64,000 bases of DNA from Gemmata massiliana (GTDB lineage Bacteria; Planctomycetota; Planctomycetia; Gemmatales; Gemmataceae): positions 558,001-622,000 of the forward strand of contig NZ_LR593886.1 of the NCBI RefSeq assembly GCF_901538265.1, in the 5' to 3' direction. The translations under genes and the position numbers were made by a program. Position 1 is the stretch's first letter. Each line of letters opens with the position of its first letter. The notes under the pieces are model-generated. The model was not told where the DNA came from and did no database searches. It saw only the letters and a list, made by a program, of their open reading frames with translations. Shown here in pieces: positions 16,007 through 28,219 of this stretch.

Positions 16007-16710
16007 TACTTCGCTCCCAACGACAGGAGGGGGCCGATCTCGGCAGACGTCATGCGCCGGACGTCGCCGTTGGTGAACAGCACCAGTCGCCACTCACCGA
16101 ACAGTTCCGGTTCGCACGCCAGAACGCGCCCGGGATCGCGCGTCGTGCGGTTCGGGAGATAAATGTACTCCATCCCAGAAGCGTGTGGCGTTTGCCAAAG
16201 AGGTTTCGCGATCGCGGTATCGTTCTGAGGCGGGTAGTGACCGTCGTGCGACACTGCATAGGCCGCGAGTGCGCCAAAAAGCGTCGTGAGCTTTTGCTTT
16301 CGCTCGTCTTCCGTCGGCCCCGGCGACGCACGTTCTTCTGGGAGTTTCGTGTCGTCGTTAAGTGTGTACGTCAGCCCGTCCTTCTTCCACGCGCCGGGCG
16401 TCATGAGTTCGCGTGCCCCGGAAATCATCGCGAGCACCAGTAGGAACAACAGCCCCCACAGGCACACGAGCCCGATCGCCTTCGGGTAGCTCAATCGCGG
16501 CAGGCGCGTGAAGTCGTTTGCGAGCCCGTTCCAGATCCAACGGACGACGAACGCTGAAATCAGAAATACGACCAAAAAGAACGAGATGCTCTGGAGCCGC
16601 ATTGCGGCGACGTCGCTGAGCGTGATACGGGGCATTCCCGCCGCGACTGGGGCCGCGTCGACGGTGATCACACCCAGCGCGAAAAGACCGAGGAAAGGGA
16701 GTCGACGCAT
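16006..16710 (-). CDS. Membrane protein of unknown function, coupled to the DUF1559-like gene
   Basis: A 234-aa protein with a signal-type N-terminus (MRRLPFLGLFALGVITV) and two further hydrophobic segments (about 45-65 and 80-100). The exported or cytoplasmic tail of about 130 residues contains KQKLTTLFGALAAYAVSHDGHYPP, the helix that in DUF1559/type II pseudopilin-like planctomycete proteins precedes a date-like H-Y-P motif. The family is therefore probably the same broad group as its partner. A GTG 51 bp upstream is also in frame, but the ATG at 16710 gives the better signal sequence. The 3' end overlaps the next gene's start. Function unknown. Confidence 0.6.
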   Translation of the reverse strand: MRRLPFLGLFALGVITVDAAPVAAGMPRITLSDVAAMRLQSISFFLVVFLISAFVVRWIWNGLANDFTRLPRLSYPKAIGLVCLWGLLFLLVLAMISGARELMTPGAWKKDGLTYTLNDDTKLPEERASPGPTEDERKQKLTTLFGALAAYAVSHDGHYPPQNDTAIAKPLWQTPHASGMEYIYLPNRTTRDPGRVLACEPELFGEWRLVLFTNGDVRRMTSAEIGPLLSLGAK

Positions 16711-16775
16711 CAGCGCACCAACTGCGAGGAAGCGACCGCCAGCATGACGCGGACGCAACACGTTTATTCCGCAAT

Positions 16776-17486
16776 TTAGTTTTTGGGATCTGCGCCGCTT
16801 CTCTTAATGCGGTAGATGGTGCCCTTCGTGCGCTCGCCGCCGGGTTCGCCGGCCCGGGCGAAATCGGGCGTGACGCTGTACCCGGCCTCTTCGAGCTTCC
16901 ACCGGAACACGCGCGCCGGCAAGCGGTCCGGGTCCGCGATCAGACACACGCCGTCGGGTGCGAGAACGGATTCGAGTAGCGTCACAAGCGGGCCGACGAG
17001 CCGCTCCTCGTACATCAGGTCGGACCCGATCACTACGGGGTACTTCACGTCGTCCGGTGGGCAGCGGAAATCGATCGGCCGTGTCCGAAATCCCTGCGTG
17101 TAACCGTTGAGGCGCGCGTTGGCCGCGGCGAATGTGAGCGCGGTTTCGTCCACGTCAGAGAACGTCACACGCAACCCGCGTGCGAGGCACGCGACTCCGG
17201 CGAGCCCCAACCCGCACCCGATTTCCAGCACCTCGACCGGTTGTGTGTAGTTCTCCCACGGCTCGCGCAACACGGCCTTCGCGAGCATCCGCGCGCTCGG
17301 CCAGAGCGTCGGCCAGTACGGAACGTACTCGTCGGCGATGTACGCGGACCGGCACCACGGAAGATCGAGCAGCTTGTCGGAGTTGATGGGCCGGTCGATG
17401 AGGAACGTGTAGTCGCCGACGAAGACCGTTTCGCGAACGGTCTCGGTGACCGCTTCGGGGGGCGTGCAGTGATAACGTGGTGGCAT
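16776..17486 (-). CDS. Class I SAM methyltransferase, METTL/ETFB-lysine-methyltransferase-like
   Basis: A 236-aa methyltransferase of the Methyltransf_16 type. E-I-G-C-G-L-G-L-A-G-V is motif I (near residue 88), SDVDETAL is the acidic SAM-ribose motif, and GSDLMYEERLV is motif IV with the (D/N)-L-x-Y characteristic of protein lysine methyltransferases (METTL20/21/23 group). YWPTLWPSARMLAKAVL is the typical helix before the fold. It probably methylates a protein side chain; the target is unknown. ATG at 17486. It sits between two unrelated minus-strand genes with gaps of 65 and 78 bp and may be co-transcribed with the metallophosphoesterase upstream. Confidence 0.72.
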   Translation of the reverse strand: MPPRYHCTPPEAVTETVRETVFVGDYTFLIDRPINSDKLLDLPWCRSAYIADEYVPYWPTLWPSARMLAKAVLREPWENYTQPVEVLEIGCGLGLAGVACLARGLRVTFSDVDETALTFAAANARLNGYTQGFRTRPIDFRCPPDDVKYPVVIGSDLMYEERLVGPLVTLLESVLAPDGVCLIADPDRLPARVFRWKLEEAGYSVTPDFARAGEPGGERTKGTIYRIKRSGADPKN

Positions 17487-17564
17487 TGCGTGTTGAGTTC
17501 AGTTTCCAGTGCTCGGGGCGGGCGCTCACCGCGACGTTGTCTTACTAAACACCGGGCGCGCGAC

Positions 17565-18395
17565 TCAAATCGTTTTCACGCACGCGACCAGATCGGCGTG
17601 GGTGAGTTTGCGATCGGCGGGGAACAGCACGAACGCGGCGGGCGCTTCGGCGCAATCCAGAATCAGTTGCCGGTCGTTCGGCGCCGCGAACCCGTTGTCG
17701 CAGGCGATGTGCCCGCTCACGAGCAGGTCACAGCCCATCTTGCGGAGGAAGTTCGCGGCCGCGTCCGCGCTCGTGTCGCGGCCCCAGAGCAGGCTGTGGA
17801 CCGAACCGCCCGGCTGCAGGTCTTCTTCCTGATGGGCCTCGCGCTCCAGGCGCGCCGGGTCGAACAGCGGGAGGAACCGTGCGGCGGGGAGGCTGTGAGA
17901 CATCAGCACGCCGTTCGGCGCGCGGAGCGCGACCGGGAGCGCCTGAAAGAGTTCGAGGTACGCGGCGTAGATCTTCGGTCCGAACGCGGGGCCGTAAACC
18001 TCGTTCACACCTTCTTGGAACAGTGCGTTCTGGTTCTCGTCCGCTTTGATAACCGGCCGGCTCGTCCACTGCGCCAGTTCGTGGTTGCCCGGGAGGTAGT
18101 GAACCTGCTTCGGGAACTGGCCCTTCAGCGCGCTGAAGAGGTCAACGATCTGGTGCGACTTGTCCCCGCCCTTCGGGTAGCGGAATTTCCCGTGAATCAC
18201 CTCCTGGAGCACGAAGTGCCGTGTGGGGTGGTTCGCGAGGTCCGCGAACTTCAGCATCGCCTGGAAGTGCGGAACGTGGCCGTGCAGGTCACCGGCGACC
18301 AGTACCTCGGTGCAGTCCTCCAGGGCCACGGTGTGTCCGCGGCGCCCAGGGGTGGCGCGGATCAGCGTGATCGCCTGGCGGAGGTGCGTCAACAT
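17565..18395 (-). CDS. Metallophosphoesterase
   Basis: A 276-aa calcineurin-like phosphoesterase. Motifs in order: GDLHGH (binuclear metal site, near residue 35), Y-L-P-G-N-H-E, L-M-S-H-S-L and V-S-G-H-I, with a W-G-R-D segment between the last two. All metal ligands are present, so it should be an active phosphatase or phosphodiesterase on a nucleotide or phosphoprotein. The start is uncertain: the ATG at 18395 (MLTHLRQAITLIRATPG) matches where conserved sequence begins, but an ATG at 18446 and a longer frame to 18503 are open. Confidence 0.8.
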   Translation of the reverse strand: MLTHLRQAITLIRATPGRRGHTVALEDCTEVLVAGDLHGHVPHFQAMLKFADLANHPTRHFVLQEVIHGKFRYPKGGDKSHQIVDLFSALKGQFPKQVHYLPGNHELAQWTSRPVIKADENQNALFQEGVNEVYGPAFGPKIYAAYLELFQALPVALRAPNGVLMSHSLPAARFLPLFDPARLEREAHQEEDLQPGGSVHSLLWGRDTSADAAANFLRKMGCDLLVSGHIACDNGFAAPNDRQLILDCAEAPAAFVLFPADRKLTHADLVACVKTI

Positions 18396-18642
18396 GCGAT
18401 CGGGCGCGGGCACGAACGGTCTCCGGCATGAATGGGGTCCCGGCATTGTACCACGCGGGCGCGCGAAATTGACCCGGCGCCTGGGAGTAACGTGACGTAA
18501 CATTGAAACACTTGATCTTGTCCGAGGGGATCACTTTCGGAGAATATCCGGAGCAGTGTTTTCAAATGCTCTCCGGGGCGGCCCCCCATTCACTTCTCGC
18601 ACGACGCGAGAGGTTGTCGCTTTTCGCCCGCCGGAACGCCGA

Positions 18643-19170
18643 ATGAGTTTTGCACCGAACCCGCGTCGCCGTCCGCCCGCGCCGATGCTCGGCCTGTACC
18701 CGATGGAGCTGTCCCGCAACCTGAAGGTGGACAGCGTGTCCCGGCTGGACCCGGCCCCGCCGCGCGCCATCGACGTGAGCGGGACCGTCGCCGACGCGGT
18801 CGAAGAGATGCGGACCCAGAACGTCGGCTGCTTGCTCATCACCGAGCGCGGGCGCGTAGCCGGCATCTTCACCGAGCGCGACCTGCTGACGCGGGTGCTC
18901 GCCTCCGGGCGCTTGCTTGAAACGTCGATCCGTGCGGTCATGACCGCGCCGCCGATCACGGTGGCGCCCAAGGACTCCGTCCGAACCGCTGTGAAGCGAA
19001 TGCAGAAGGGCGGTTACCGGCACCTGCCCGTGGTGGACGAGTCCGGGCGACCGGTTGGGATGCTCTCGGCCCGGCGCGTCGTTCACTACCTCGTCGAACA
19101 CTTCCCGGGACTGGTTTTCAACCTCCCGCCCGAACCGGACCGCTATCCCGAATCGCCCGAAGGCGCCTGA
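18643..19170 (+). CDS. CBS-domain pair protein
   Basis: A 175-aa protein that is one Bateman module: CBS1 from about residue 35 (VSRLDPAPPRAIDVSGT... GIFTERDLLTRVL) and CBS2 from about 95 (VMTAPPITVAPKD... GGYRHLPVVDESGRPVGMLSAR). Such modules bind AMP, ATP or SAM and regulate partners. Its second CBS shares GGYRHLPVVD with the protein encoded downstream of korB at 22769, so these two are probably paralogues flanking the oxidoreductase genes. It has a short Pro/Arg-rich N-terminus and no catalytic domain. ATG at 18643; a longer frame upstream is disregarded. About 300 bp separates it from korA. Confidence 0.85.
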   Translation: MSFAPNPRRRPPAPMLGLYPMELSRNLKVDSVSRLDPAPPRAIDVSGTVADAVEEMRTQNVGCLLITERGRVAGIFTERDLLTRVLASGRLLETSIRAVMTAPPITVAPKDSVRTAVKRMQKGGYRHLPVVDESGRPVGMLSARRVVHYLVEHFPGLVFNLPPEPDRYPESPEGA

Positions 19171-19469
19171 GCGGAGGAAGCGCGTGGCCCGAGTCCGCGT
19201 CGGGCTTAAGCGCCGTCGCGACAACACAACATTTCGCAAGTCGAGCGCTGTAACTTCGCCCCACGGGTTCGTTTTTCATTTTGCTCCCGGTCTGGATCGC
19301 GCGGCTCATTTTCCTGTCAAACACACCCTCCGTACTGCGTATTCCTTTTTGAACGGACCGGTGCCCGGCGCCGAAGTTCTGTCCCCGTTTTCGGCGCCGC
19401 GTGTAAGATAAACCCAACCGCACCTGCGACCCGCAAAACCTCTCCTCCCAATACTCAAAGGATCGGGCG
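19171..19469. other. 299-bp gap before korA with one hairpin
   Basis: No gene seen. CGGCGCCGAA (19366-19375) pairs with TTCGGCGCCG (19390-19399) around a 14-base loop, and TAAGAT (19404-19409) follows, a possible -10 box 60 bp before korA. The hairpin may end CBS-gene transcripts or mark a korA leader. There is an AT-richer patch between 19270 and 19350. Confidence 0.4.
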
Positions 19470-21446
<1,977 letters not shown>

Positions 21447-21457
21447 TGACTAAACAA

Positions 21458-21488
21458 CGAGCCGGGAACGAAGGTCGTTCCCGGCTCG
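21458..21488. terminator. Intercistronic hairpin between korA and korB
   Basis: Perfect 14-bp stem (CGAGCCGGGAACGA, 21458-21471, with 21475-21488) and three-base loop, twelve bases after the korA stop. It has no T-run, so partial termination or mRNA processing is more likely than a full stop. Confidence 0.55.
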
Positions 21489-21500
21489 CGAAATAGACGG

Positions 21501-21542
21501 AACATCTAACACCCAACACCAAATACCCAACACGTACATACC
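21501..21542. repeat. Tandem repeat with 7-base period before korB
   Basis: Units AACATCT, AACACCC, AACACCA, AATACCC and AACACGT are contiguous at 21501-21535, followed by ACATACC. The korB ATG is at 21544, one base after the array, so the array takes the place of a normal ribosome-binding region; there is no purine-rich Shine-Dalgarno. Confidence 0.65.
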
Positions 21543-21543
21543 A

Positions 21544-22578
21544 ATGGCTACTGCTCTCCCGCTCACGACCAAGGAACTCACCACCGACCAGGAAGTCCGG
21601 TGGTGCCCCGGGTGCGGCGACTACTCCATCCTCGCGCAAATGAAGAAGGCGCTCACCACAGTGGGCGTCCCGCGCGAGAAACTCGCGTTCGTCTCCGGGA
21701 TCGGCTGCTCCAGCCGGTTCCCGTACTACATGAACACTTACGGGTTCCACACGATCCACGGCCGCGCGCCGACCTTCGCGACCGGTCTGCGACTGGCCAA
21801 CCCCGACCTTCAGGTTTGGGTCGTTACCGGTGACGGTGACGGTCTCTCGATCGGTGGGAACCACCTGATCCACGCGCTGCGCCGCAACGTGGACCTCAAG
21901 GTGCTCCTGTTCAACAACGAGATCTACGGTCTCACGAAGGGCCAGTACTCGCCGGCGAGCCGCATGGGAACGCCGAGCAAGACCAGCCCCGGCGGGTCGT
22001 TCGAGACGCCCGTGCGCCCGCTGTCGCTCGCGCTCGCGGCCGAGGCCACGTTCGTCGCCCGGACCATCGACGTGGACGTGCAGCACCTCGTCTCCACGCT
22101 CCAGAAGGCCGCGGCGCACAAGGGCAGCGCGTTCGTGGAGATCTACCAGAACTGCGTGATCTTCAACGACGAGGTCTACAAGTACGCGACCGACAAGGCG
22201 GTGAAGGCCGACAACATCCTGTACCTCGAGCACGGCAAGCCGATGGTGTTCGGGAAGGACAAGTCGAAGGGCATACGCCTGAACGGGCTGAAGCCGGAAG
22301 TGGTCACGATCGGCAAGGACTGCCAGATCGACGACCTGCTGACGCACGACGAGAACAGCGAGGAACCGACGCTGGCGTACCTCCTGAGCCGGTTCGTTCA
22401 CGACCAGAAAGCCGGCGTCCCGAACCCGTTCCCCGAACCGGTCGGCGTGTTCCGCAACGTCCGGAAGCCCACTTACGAAGAGCAACTCGACACCCGCATC
22501 AAGACCGCGACCGAGAAGAAGGGGCCGGGCAAGATCGAGGATCTCTTCAAGGCCGAAGACGTGTGGACCGTCTCTTGA
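21544..22578 (+). CDS. korB: 2-oxoacid:acceptor oxidoreductase, beta subunit (TPP-binding)
   Basis: A 344-aa beta subunit. WCPGCGDYSILAQ (near residue 20) holds the Cys-x-x-Cys of the family. GIGCSSRFPYYMNTYGFHTIHGRAPTFATG follows. GDGDGLSIGGNHL with NNEIYGLTKGQ is the thiamine-diphosphate motif (G-D-G to N-N). It pairs with the fused gamma-alpha protein and needs a ferredoxin acceptor, which is not in the window. The slightly long C-terminus (EEQLDTRIKTATEKKGPGKI) ends close to the V-W-T-V-S residues. The start ATG follows the heptamer array. See korA for substrate uncertainty. Confidence 0.94.
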   Translation: MATALPLTTKELTTDQEVRWCPGCGDYSILAQMKKALTTVGVPREKLAFVSGIGCSSRFPYYMNTYGFHTIHGRAPTFATGLRLANPDLQVWVVTGDGDGLSIGGNHLIHALRRNVDLKVLLFNNEIYGLTKGQYSPASRMGTPSKTSPGGSFETPVRPLSLALAAEATFVARTIDVDVQHLVSTLQKAAAHKGSAFVEIYQNCVIFNDEVYKYATDKAVKADNILYLEHGKPMVFGKDKSKGIRLNGLKPEVVTIGKDCQIDDLLTHDENSEEPTLAYLLSRFVHDQKAGVPNPFPEPVGVFRNVRKPTYEEQLDTRIKTATEKKGPGKIEDLFKAEDVWTVS

Positions 22579-22610
22579 TTTTGCCGCCAAGTCATCGGGT
22601 CGAAGGTCGC

Positions 22611-22670
22611 AAAGTCGCGAACGTCGGGAAGTGGCTGATTGTAGGCCCGCTTCCCGACGTTCGCGACTTT
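22611..22670. repeat. Perfect 21-bp inverted repeat downstream of korB
   Basis: Arms 22611-22631 and 22650-22670 (beginning AAAGTCGCGAACGT) are exact complements with an 18-base loop. Position 33 bases after the korB stop suits a transcription stop, although only two or three Ts follow the stem (ttt, then ctgta). Confidence 0.75.
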
Positions 22671-22678
22671 CTGTATTC

Positions 22679-22756
22679 CGACCTTACGACCTTTGACCCG
22701 ATGGCTTTAGACTCGACGCCTGACTTTAGACCCGACGCCCGCCCTGCTGACTTTCG
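22679..22756. repeat. Degenerate tandem repeat with 7-base period
   Basis: After the inverted repeat, 7-base units with GAC near the start follow one another (CGACCTT, TTGACCC, CGACGCC, AGACCCG). Several units are poor matches, so the array is more decayed than the one before korB. It leads up to the next CBS gene. Confidence 0.4.
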
Positions 22757-22768
22757 ACGGACCCCGCG

Positions 22769-23284
22769 ATGTACTGTCCCGCCTGCGGATACGACAAGAA
22801 CCCGCCCGGTGCGGACAAGTGCGCGAACTGTGAGTTGTCGCTCGCGCACCTGTCCGTGCCGGCCCCGAATGGGCCGGTCGAAACCAGCCTGATGAACGAT
22901 CCGGTGTCGGTTCTCGACCCGCGCCCGCCGCTCACCGTTCCCGCCGATGCGACTCTTGGCGCTGCGATCCGGTGCATGATTACGGACCGCGTCGGGGCGG
23001 TTCTCGTGACCGGTACCAGCGGTGAGCTGGTCGGCATCCTCACCGAGCGCGACTTTCTGACGAAAATCGCCGGCGCCCCCGGGTTCGAGGCCCTTCCGGT
23101 CACCGAGTTCATGACCCCGAGTCCGGAGACGGTCGCGCCCGCGGACGTGCTCGCGTTCGCCCTGGGGAAGATGGACGCGGGCGGCTACCGCCACCTTCCC
23201 GTCGTGGACGCGGGCCGACCCGTTGGCGTTATCTCGGTCCGCGACATCCTGCGCCACCTCACCGCTTTCTGTGCCGACGGCTGA
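22769..23284 (+). CDS. Zinc-ribbon plus CBS-pair protein
   Basis: A 171-aa protein: MYCPACGYDKNPPGADKCANC is an N-terminal zinc ribbon (two CxxC), followed by a Bateman module (CBS1 about 45-105 with GILTERDFLTKI; CBS2 about 110-170 with GGYRHLPVVDAGRPVGVI). It resembles the CBS protein that lies upstream of korA, but with a ribbon in front. The CBS domains suggest response to an adenine nucleotide or similar ligand. It could regulate or sense flux through KorAB, inferred only from position. ATG at 22769 is clear. It is followed by a marR gene 118 bp away. Confidence 0.83.
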   Translation: MYCPACGYDKNPPGADKCANCELSLAHLSVPAPNGPVETSLMNDPVSVLDPRPPLTVPADATLGAAIRCMITDRVGAVLVTGTSGELVGILTERDFLTKIAGAPGFEALPVTEFMTPSPETVAPADVLAFALGKMDAGGYRHLPVVDAGRPVGVISVRDILRHLTAFCADG

Positions 23285-23402
23285 GCACAATCCGTTCTTC
23301 AATTCTCACTCTCATTTCTTTCTCAGTAGTTCTTCTGTCGATCTACAGATACACTCAATCGCGAATCGAACGTATACATACGAAACTCATTGATAACTCG
23401 CT

Positions 23403-23870
23403 ATGACCGGTCACGACCTCGCGATGGCCCTTCGGGGGGCGTATTTGGCAATGCACCGGCGCACGGACGCCGCGCTCGCGGAACACGGCATCACCGCCGA
23501 CCAATTCGTTCTGATCGCGGCGCTGGCACACGGCGAAGCGACCACGCAGCGCGAACTCGCCCGGCGCGCGGCGTCCGACCCGAACACGGTACGGGCGATG
23601 ATCCTGCTCTTGGAGGGCCAGAAGCTCGTGGTGCGTGCCCCGCACCCGACTGATGCCCGCGCTCGAACAGTCGCCCTGACCGCGAAGGGGCGCCGCGTGT
23701 ACGAACAACTGTGGACCGCGAGCGAATCGGTTCGGGAACAGTTGCTGGCGACCGTCGGCGAGCAGAACGCACCACTTTTACTTTCGCTCCTCGAGAGTGT
23801 TTCGCGCGGACTCAGCAGTTCGACCGACAAAACAGAACCCGTCACAATTCCCGTTTCCTCTCCAGCGTGA
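23403..23870 (+). CDS. MarR-family transcriptional regulator
   Basis: A 155-aa winged-helix DNA-binding protein. Helix-turn-helix from about residues 48-75 (QRELARRAASDPNTVRAMILLLEGQKLVVR) with wing around HPTDARARTVALTAKGR, and dimer helices at both ends, as in MarR. MarR proteins usually repress nearby genes and release DNA on binding a small phenolic or similar ligand. It lies 9 bp before the tandem esterase gene on the same strand, so it is probably in one operon with it and may control it. No clear palindromic operator could be read in the 118-bp upstream gap. Confidence 0.88.
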   Translation: MTGHDLAMALRGAYLAMHRRTDAALAEHGITADQFVLIAALAHGEATTQRELARRAASDPNTVRAMILLLEGQKLVVRAPHPTDARARTVALTAKGRRVYEQLWTASESVREQLLATVGEQNAPLLLSLLESVSRGLSSSTDKTEPVTIPVSSPA

Positions 23871-25415
<1,545 letters not shown>

Positions 25416-25441
25416 CGCAAGCCTCAGTGCTTGGTGCCAAT

Positions 25442-25482
25442 AACGTCGCCGCGCTGCTCCTGGGCAGTGCGGCGATTGCGTT
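25442..25482. terminator. Convergent-gene hairpin
   Basis: AACG/CGTT flanks (25442-25445, 25479-25482) enclose a CGCCGC/GCGGCG stem (25447-25452 with 25469-25474) and a GC-GC inner pair. It lies between the esterase (+) and the lipoprotein (-) stops. No T-run. Confidence 0.45.
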
Positions 25483-25700
25483 CAGCGGTCCTTGCGGTTC
25501 ACGTCAACGTCCACTTTGCGATCCTTTCCGACGCCGTCCCCGCGCCCCTTCACATCAACATCGACACCCGGTGCGCGAATCCGGATATCGGTCTCTTTCT
25601 CGCGTGGCGCGGTGGTCGGTGGCGCCGATTGTTGGCAGCCGATCAGAAGGGTACTGGCGAAAGTTAAAGCGGTGACGATCCCCGCGTGCGAAGCCTTCAT
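25482..25700 (-). CDS. Small lipoprotein
   Basis: A 72-aa protein: a basic start MKAS, hydrophobic helix, and lipobox L-L-I-G-C with the Cys at about residue 22, so it should be lipidated and anchored in a membrane. The rest is hydrophilic, with D-V-D-V repeats (VDVDVKG, then KVDVDVN) that suggest an acidic, possibly metal-binding tail. No named family. GGAGGAACCGCA before the ATG at 25700 is a good ribosome site and fixes the start; a longer frame to 25835 is not needed. Convergent with the esterase and back to back with mutL (162 bp between starts). Confidence 0.75.
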   Translation of the reverse strand: MKASHAGIVTALTFASTLLIGCQQSAPPTTAPREKETDIRIRAPGVDVDVKGRGDGVGKDRKVDVDVNRKDR

Positions 25701-25861
25701 TGCGGTTCCTCCGTTGGTGTCCTTCCGGGAAGCGGTCCGGATTGGCAGAAATGTGCAACCGGTGTGCCGGATTGGTTCGAGCTGACAACTGGGGTTCCAT
25801 TCTGCGGCCCGGGAGGACGATACTATTAACCACATCGCCTGTACGTTTTCGTGAGTTCGTG

Positions 25862-28084
25862 ATGCCCCGCATTCGCCAGTTACCCCCCGAAGTGGTTACC
25901 AAGATCGCCGCGGGCGAAGTGATCGAGCGCCCCGCGTCCGTTGTGAAGGAACTGCTCGAAAACTCCATCGACGCGGGCGCCACGCGAATCGACATCGATC
26001 TCGACGCGGGCGGAACCGAACTCATCCGCGTCGTGGACGACGGGTGCGGGATCGAACCGGACGACCTCGCGCTGGCATTCTCCCAACACGCCACGAGTAA
26101 GCTCGAAACGGCCGACGACCTGTTTCGCATCGGCACGATGGGCTTCCGCGGGGAGGCGCTCGCGTCGATCGCGGGCGTGGGGCAGATCACGTTGCAGTCG
26201 CGCACGCGCGAGGCCGCGAGCGGGTGCGAGGTGAAGTGCGACGGCGGTGCGCTCTCGGACCCGCGCCCGTGGAACGGTTCCTCCGGTACGCGGCTCGAAG
26301 TGCGGCACCTGTTCTACAACGTGCCGGTGCGCAAAAAGTTCCTCAAGAGCGTCGCCACCGAACTCGGTCACGTGTGCGAAACGGTCACCCGGCTCTCGCT
26401 CGCGCACCCCCATCTACACATCACGCTCCGGCACAACAACCGCCTGGTGTACGACATCCCCGCGAGCGCCGGGCTGACCGACCGCATCGCGCTGTTCTTC
26501 ACGGGCGAGGTGCGCGACGCGCTGTACGAAATCGACTCCGGCGAGGGGCCGATGCGCCTCACCGGGTACATCGCGGACCCGAAGTGCGATCGCGGGAACT
26601 CGAAGCTGCAATACCTGTTCGTGAACGGACGCTGGTTCCGCGACCGGAGCGTGGCCCACGCACTGCAAGAATCCTTCCGCGGGCTGCTGATGTCCGGGCG
26701 CTACGCGATCGGGTTCCTGTTTCTGACGATCCCGCCCGACAAGGTGGACGTGAACGTTCACCCCACGAAGTCCGAGGTGCGGTTCCAGGAGAACTCGCTG
26801 ATTTATTCACTGGTTCGCAGCACGATCAAGCACCGCCTGCTGAAAGAGAATCTGGTCCCGCACCTGACTGTACCGCAGGGCGAAGAAATTGGAGGACCGG
26901 AGCCGTCACCTGTTGAAGCGCCGTCACTGTTCACGTCCCCGCGGCGCGAACTCGCGGAACAAACGCTCGCGCCGTGGGAGATGGGTGAGATCGCGGATCC
27001 GTTCTGGCGCACACCCGCAGGCGTGATTCCGAAATCAACGCCCGCGACGTCATTCACAAAACGAGATAGCGGCGATCGATGGTCGGGCGGATTCAGCACG
27101 CCACCGCAGAGAAGCGAGCCGGTCGAGCGGACGATTCCGGAACCGGTCCTGCGGTCCCCCTTTGTCGCTGCTCCACCGGCCCCAGCCCGTGAAGTGGCTC
27201 GCGGGCCAGTCGTGAGAGAAGAAGCTTTCAGCGCAAAAGAACCGCAGGCGCCAATTCCCGTCTCGAAACCGTTTCTCGAACAGAGAGCGGCACCGAGTGC
27301 TCCTCAAGAGACAGAAGAGTGGGCGGACGATACCGCGGAATCAAGCACTTCCGAGCCCACGCCTGAGGGATCCGAAAACACAGACGCAGAACCTGCGCAC
27401 GTTGAGAGCCAGTTCGAGCGCGCCGCCATTGAGCCGAGCGCTGAAGAATTGCCGGCTGCTCCACAACCAGCCCCGTCCGCGCCGGCGGCGGAAGAGAAGA
27501 TCAGCGTACCCTCAGCCGGTACCGCGATTCAGCTTCACGATTCGTACCTCGTGCTCGAAACTCCGGACGGCATGCTCGTCATCGATCAGCACGCGCTGCA
27601 CGAGCGCATCCTGTTCGAGCAACTCCGCCGGCGCATTCGGTCCGGTCAGCTCGAAATCCAGCGGTTGCTCATCCCGGAGCCGATCGACCTGCCCGCGGAG
27701 CAGGCCGCGCTCGTGCTCGAATCCGCGGAGGCGCTCGCCGAACTCGGGCTTGAGGTTTCGGACTTCGGCGGCAGCACCATCCTGCTTTCTAGTTACCCCA
27801 CGCTGCTCGGACGCAAGGCGCCGCACACGATCCTGCGCGGGGTGATCGACCACATCGTGACCCAGGAGCGCGCCCCAACCAAGGAAGCGCTCTTGCACCT
27901 GTTGATGGCGACGATGGCGTGCAAGGCCGCGGTGAAAGCCGGCGACAAGCTCTCGTCGGAAGAGATCAATTACTTGTTGCACCTGCGAGCAATGGCCGAA
28001 GACAGCCACCACTGCCCCCACGGTCGGCCCACATCGTTGCTATTCAGCCGGCAGGAGTTGGACAAACAGTTCCGGCGCACGTGA
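25862..28084 (+). CDS. mutL: DNA mismatch repair protein MutL (endonuclease type)
   Basis: A 740-aa MutL. The GHKL ATPase is at 1-200: LLENSIDAGATRI, DDGCGI, GFRGEALASI. The transducer domain runs to about 335 (VNVHPTKSEVRF). A roughly 200-residue Pro/Ala/Glu-rich linker follows, then the dimerisation domain. In it, D575 starts the endonuclease motif DQHALHERILFE, matching DQHAx2Ex4E, and ACKAAVKAGDK and CPHGRPTSL are the accompanying zinc-site motifs. This means a nicking MutL, as in bacteria that lack MutH. The linker is unusually long and low in conservation. mutS is not in this window. ATG at 25862 is the family start; a longer frame begins upstream. Confidence 0.96.
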   Translation: MPRIRQLPPEVVTKIAAGEVIERPASVVKELLENSIDAGATRIDIDLDAGGTELIRVVDDGCGIEPDDLALAFSQHATSKLETADDLFRIGTMGFRGEALASIAGVGQITLQSRTREAASGCEVKCDGGALSDPRPWNGSSGTRLEVRHLFYNVPVRKKFLKSVATELGHVCETVTRLSLAHPHLHITLRHNNRLVYDIPASAGLTDRIALFFTGEVRDALYEIDSGEGPMRLTGYIADPKCDRGNSKLQYLFVNGRWFRDRSVAHALQESFRGLLMSGRYAIGFLFLTIPPDKVDVNVHPTKSEVRFQENSLIYSLVRSTIKHRLLKENLVPHLTVPQGEEIGGPEPSPVEAPSLFTSPRRELAEQTLAPWEMGEIADPFWRTPAGVIPKSTPATSFTKRDSGDRWSGGFSTPPQRSEPVERTIPEPVLRSPFVAAPPAPAREVARGPVVREEAFSAKEPQAPIPVSKPFLEQRAAPSAPQETEEWADDTAESSTSEPTPEGSENTDAEPAHVESQFERAAIEPSAEELPAAPQPAPSAPAAEEKISVPSAGTAIQLHDSYLVLETPDGMLVIDQHALHERILFEQLRRRIRSGQLEIQRLLIPEPIDLPAEQAALVLESAEALAELGLEVSDFGGSTILLSSYPTLLGRKAPHTILRGVIDHIVTQERAPTKEALLHLLMATMACKAAVKAGDKLSSEEINYLLHLRAMAEDSHHCPHGRPTSLLFSRQELDKQFRRT

Positions 28085-28219
28085 TGCGAAAGTATGCGGC
28101 GAGCGCCCCGTGTACTCGCCCATTGTGAAGATTGAGGCTGTTACATCCGCGGGTGGGCTTCTGGGGTACGTTGGGGTAGACTCTACCCAACGTTGCCCGT
28201 CAGAAGGACTCTTTCCGCC

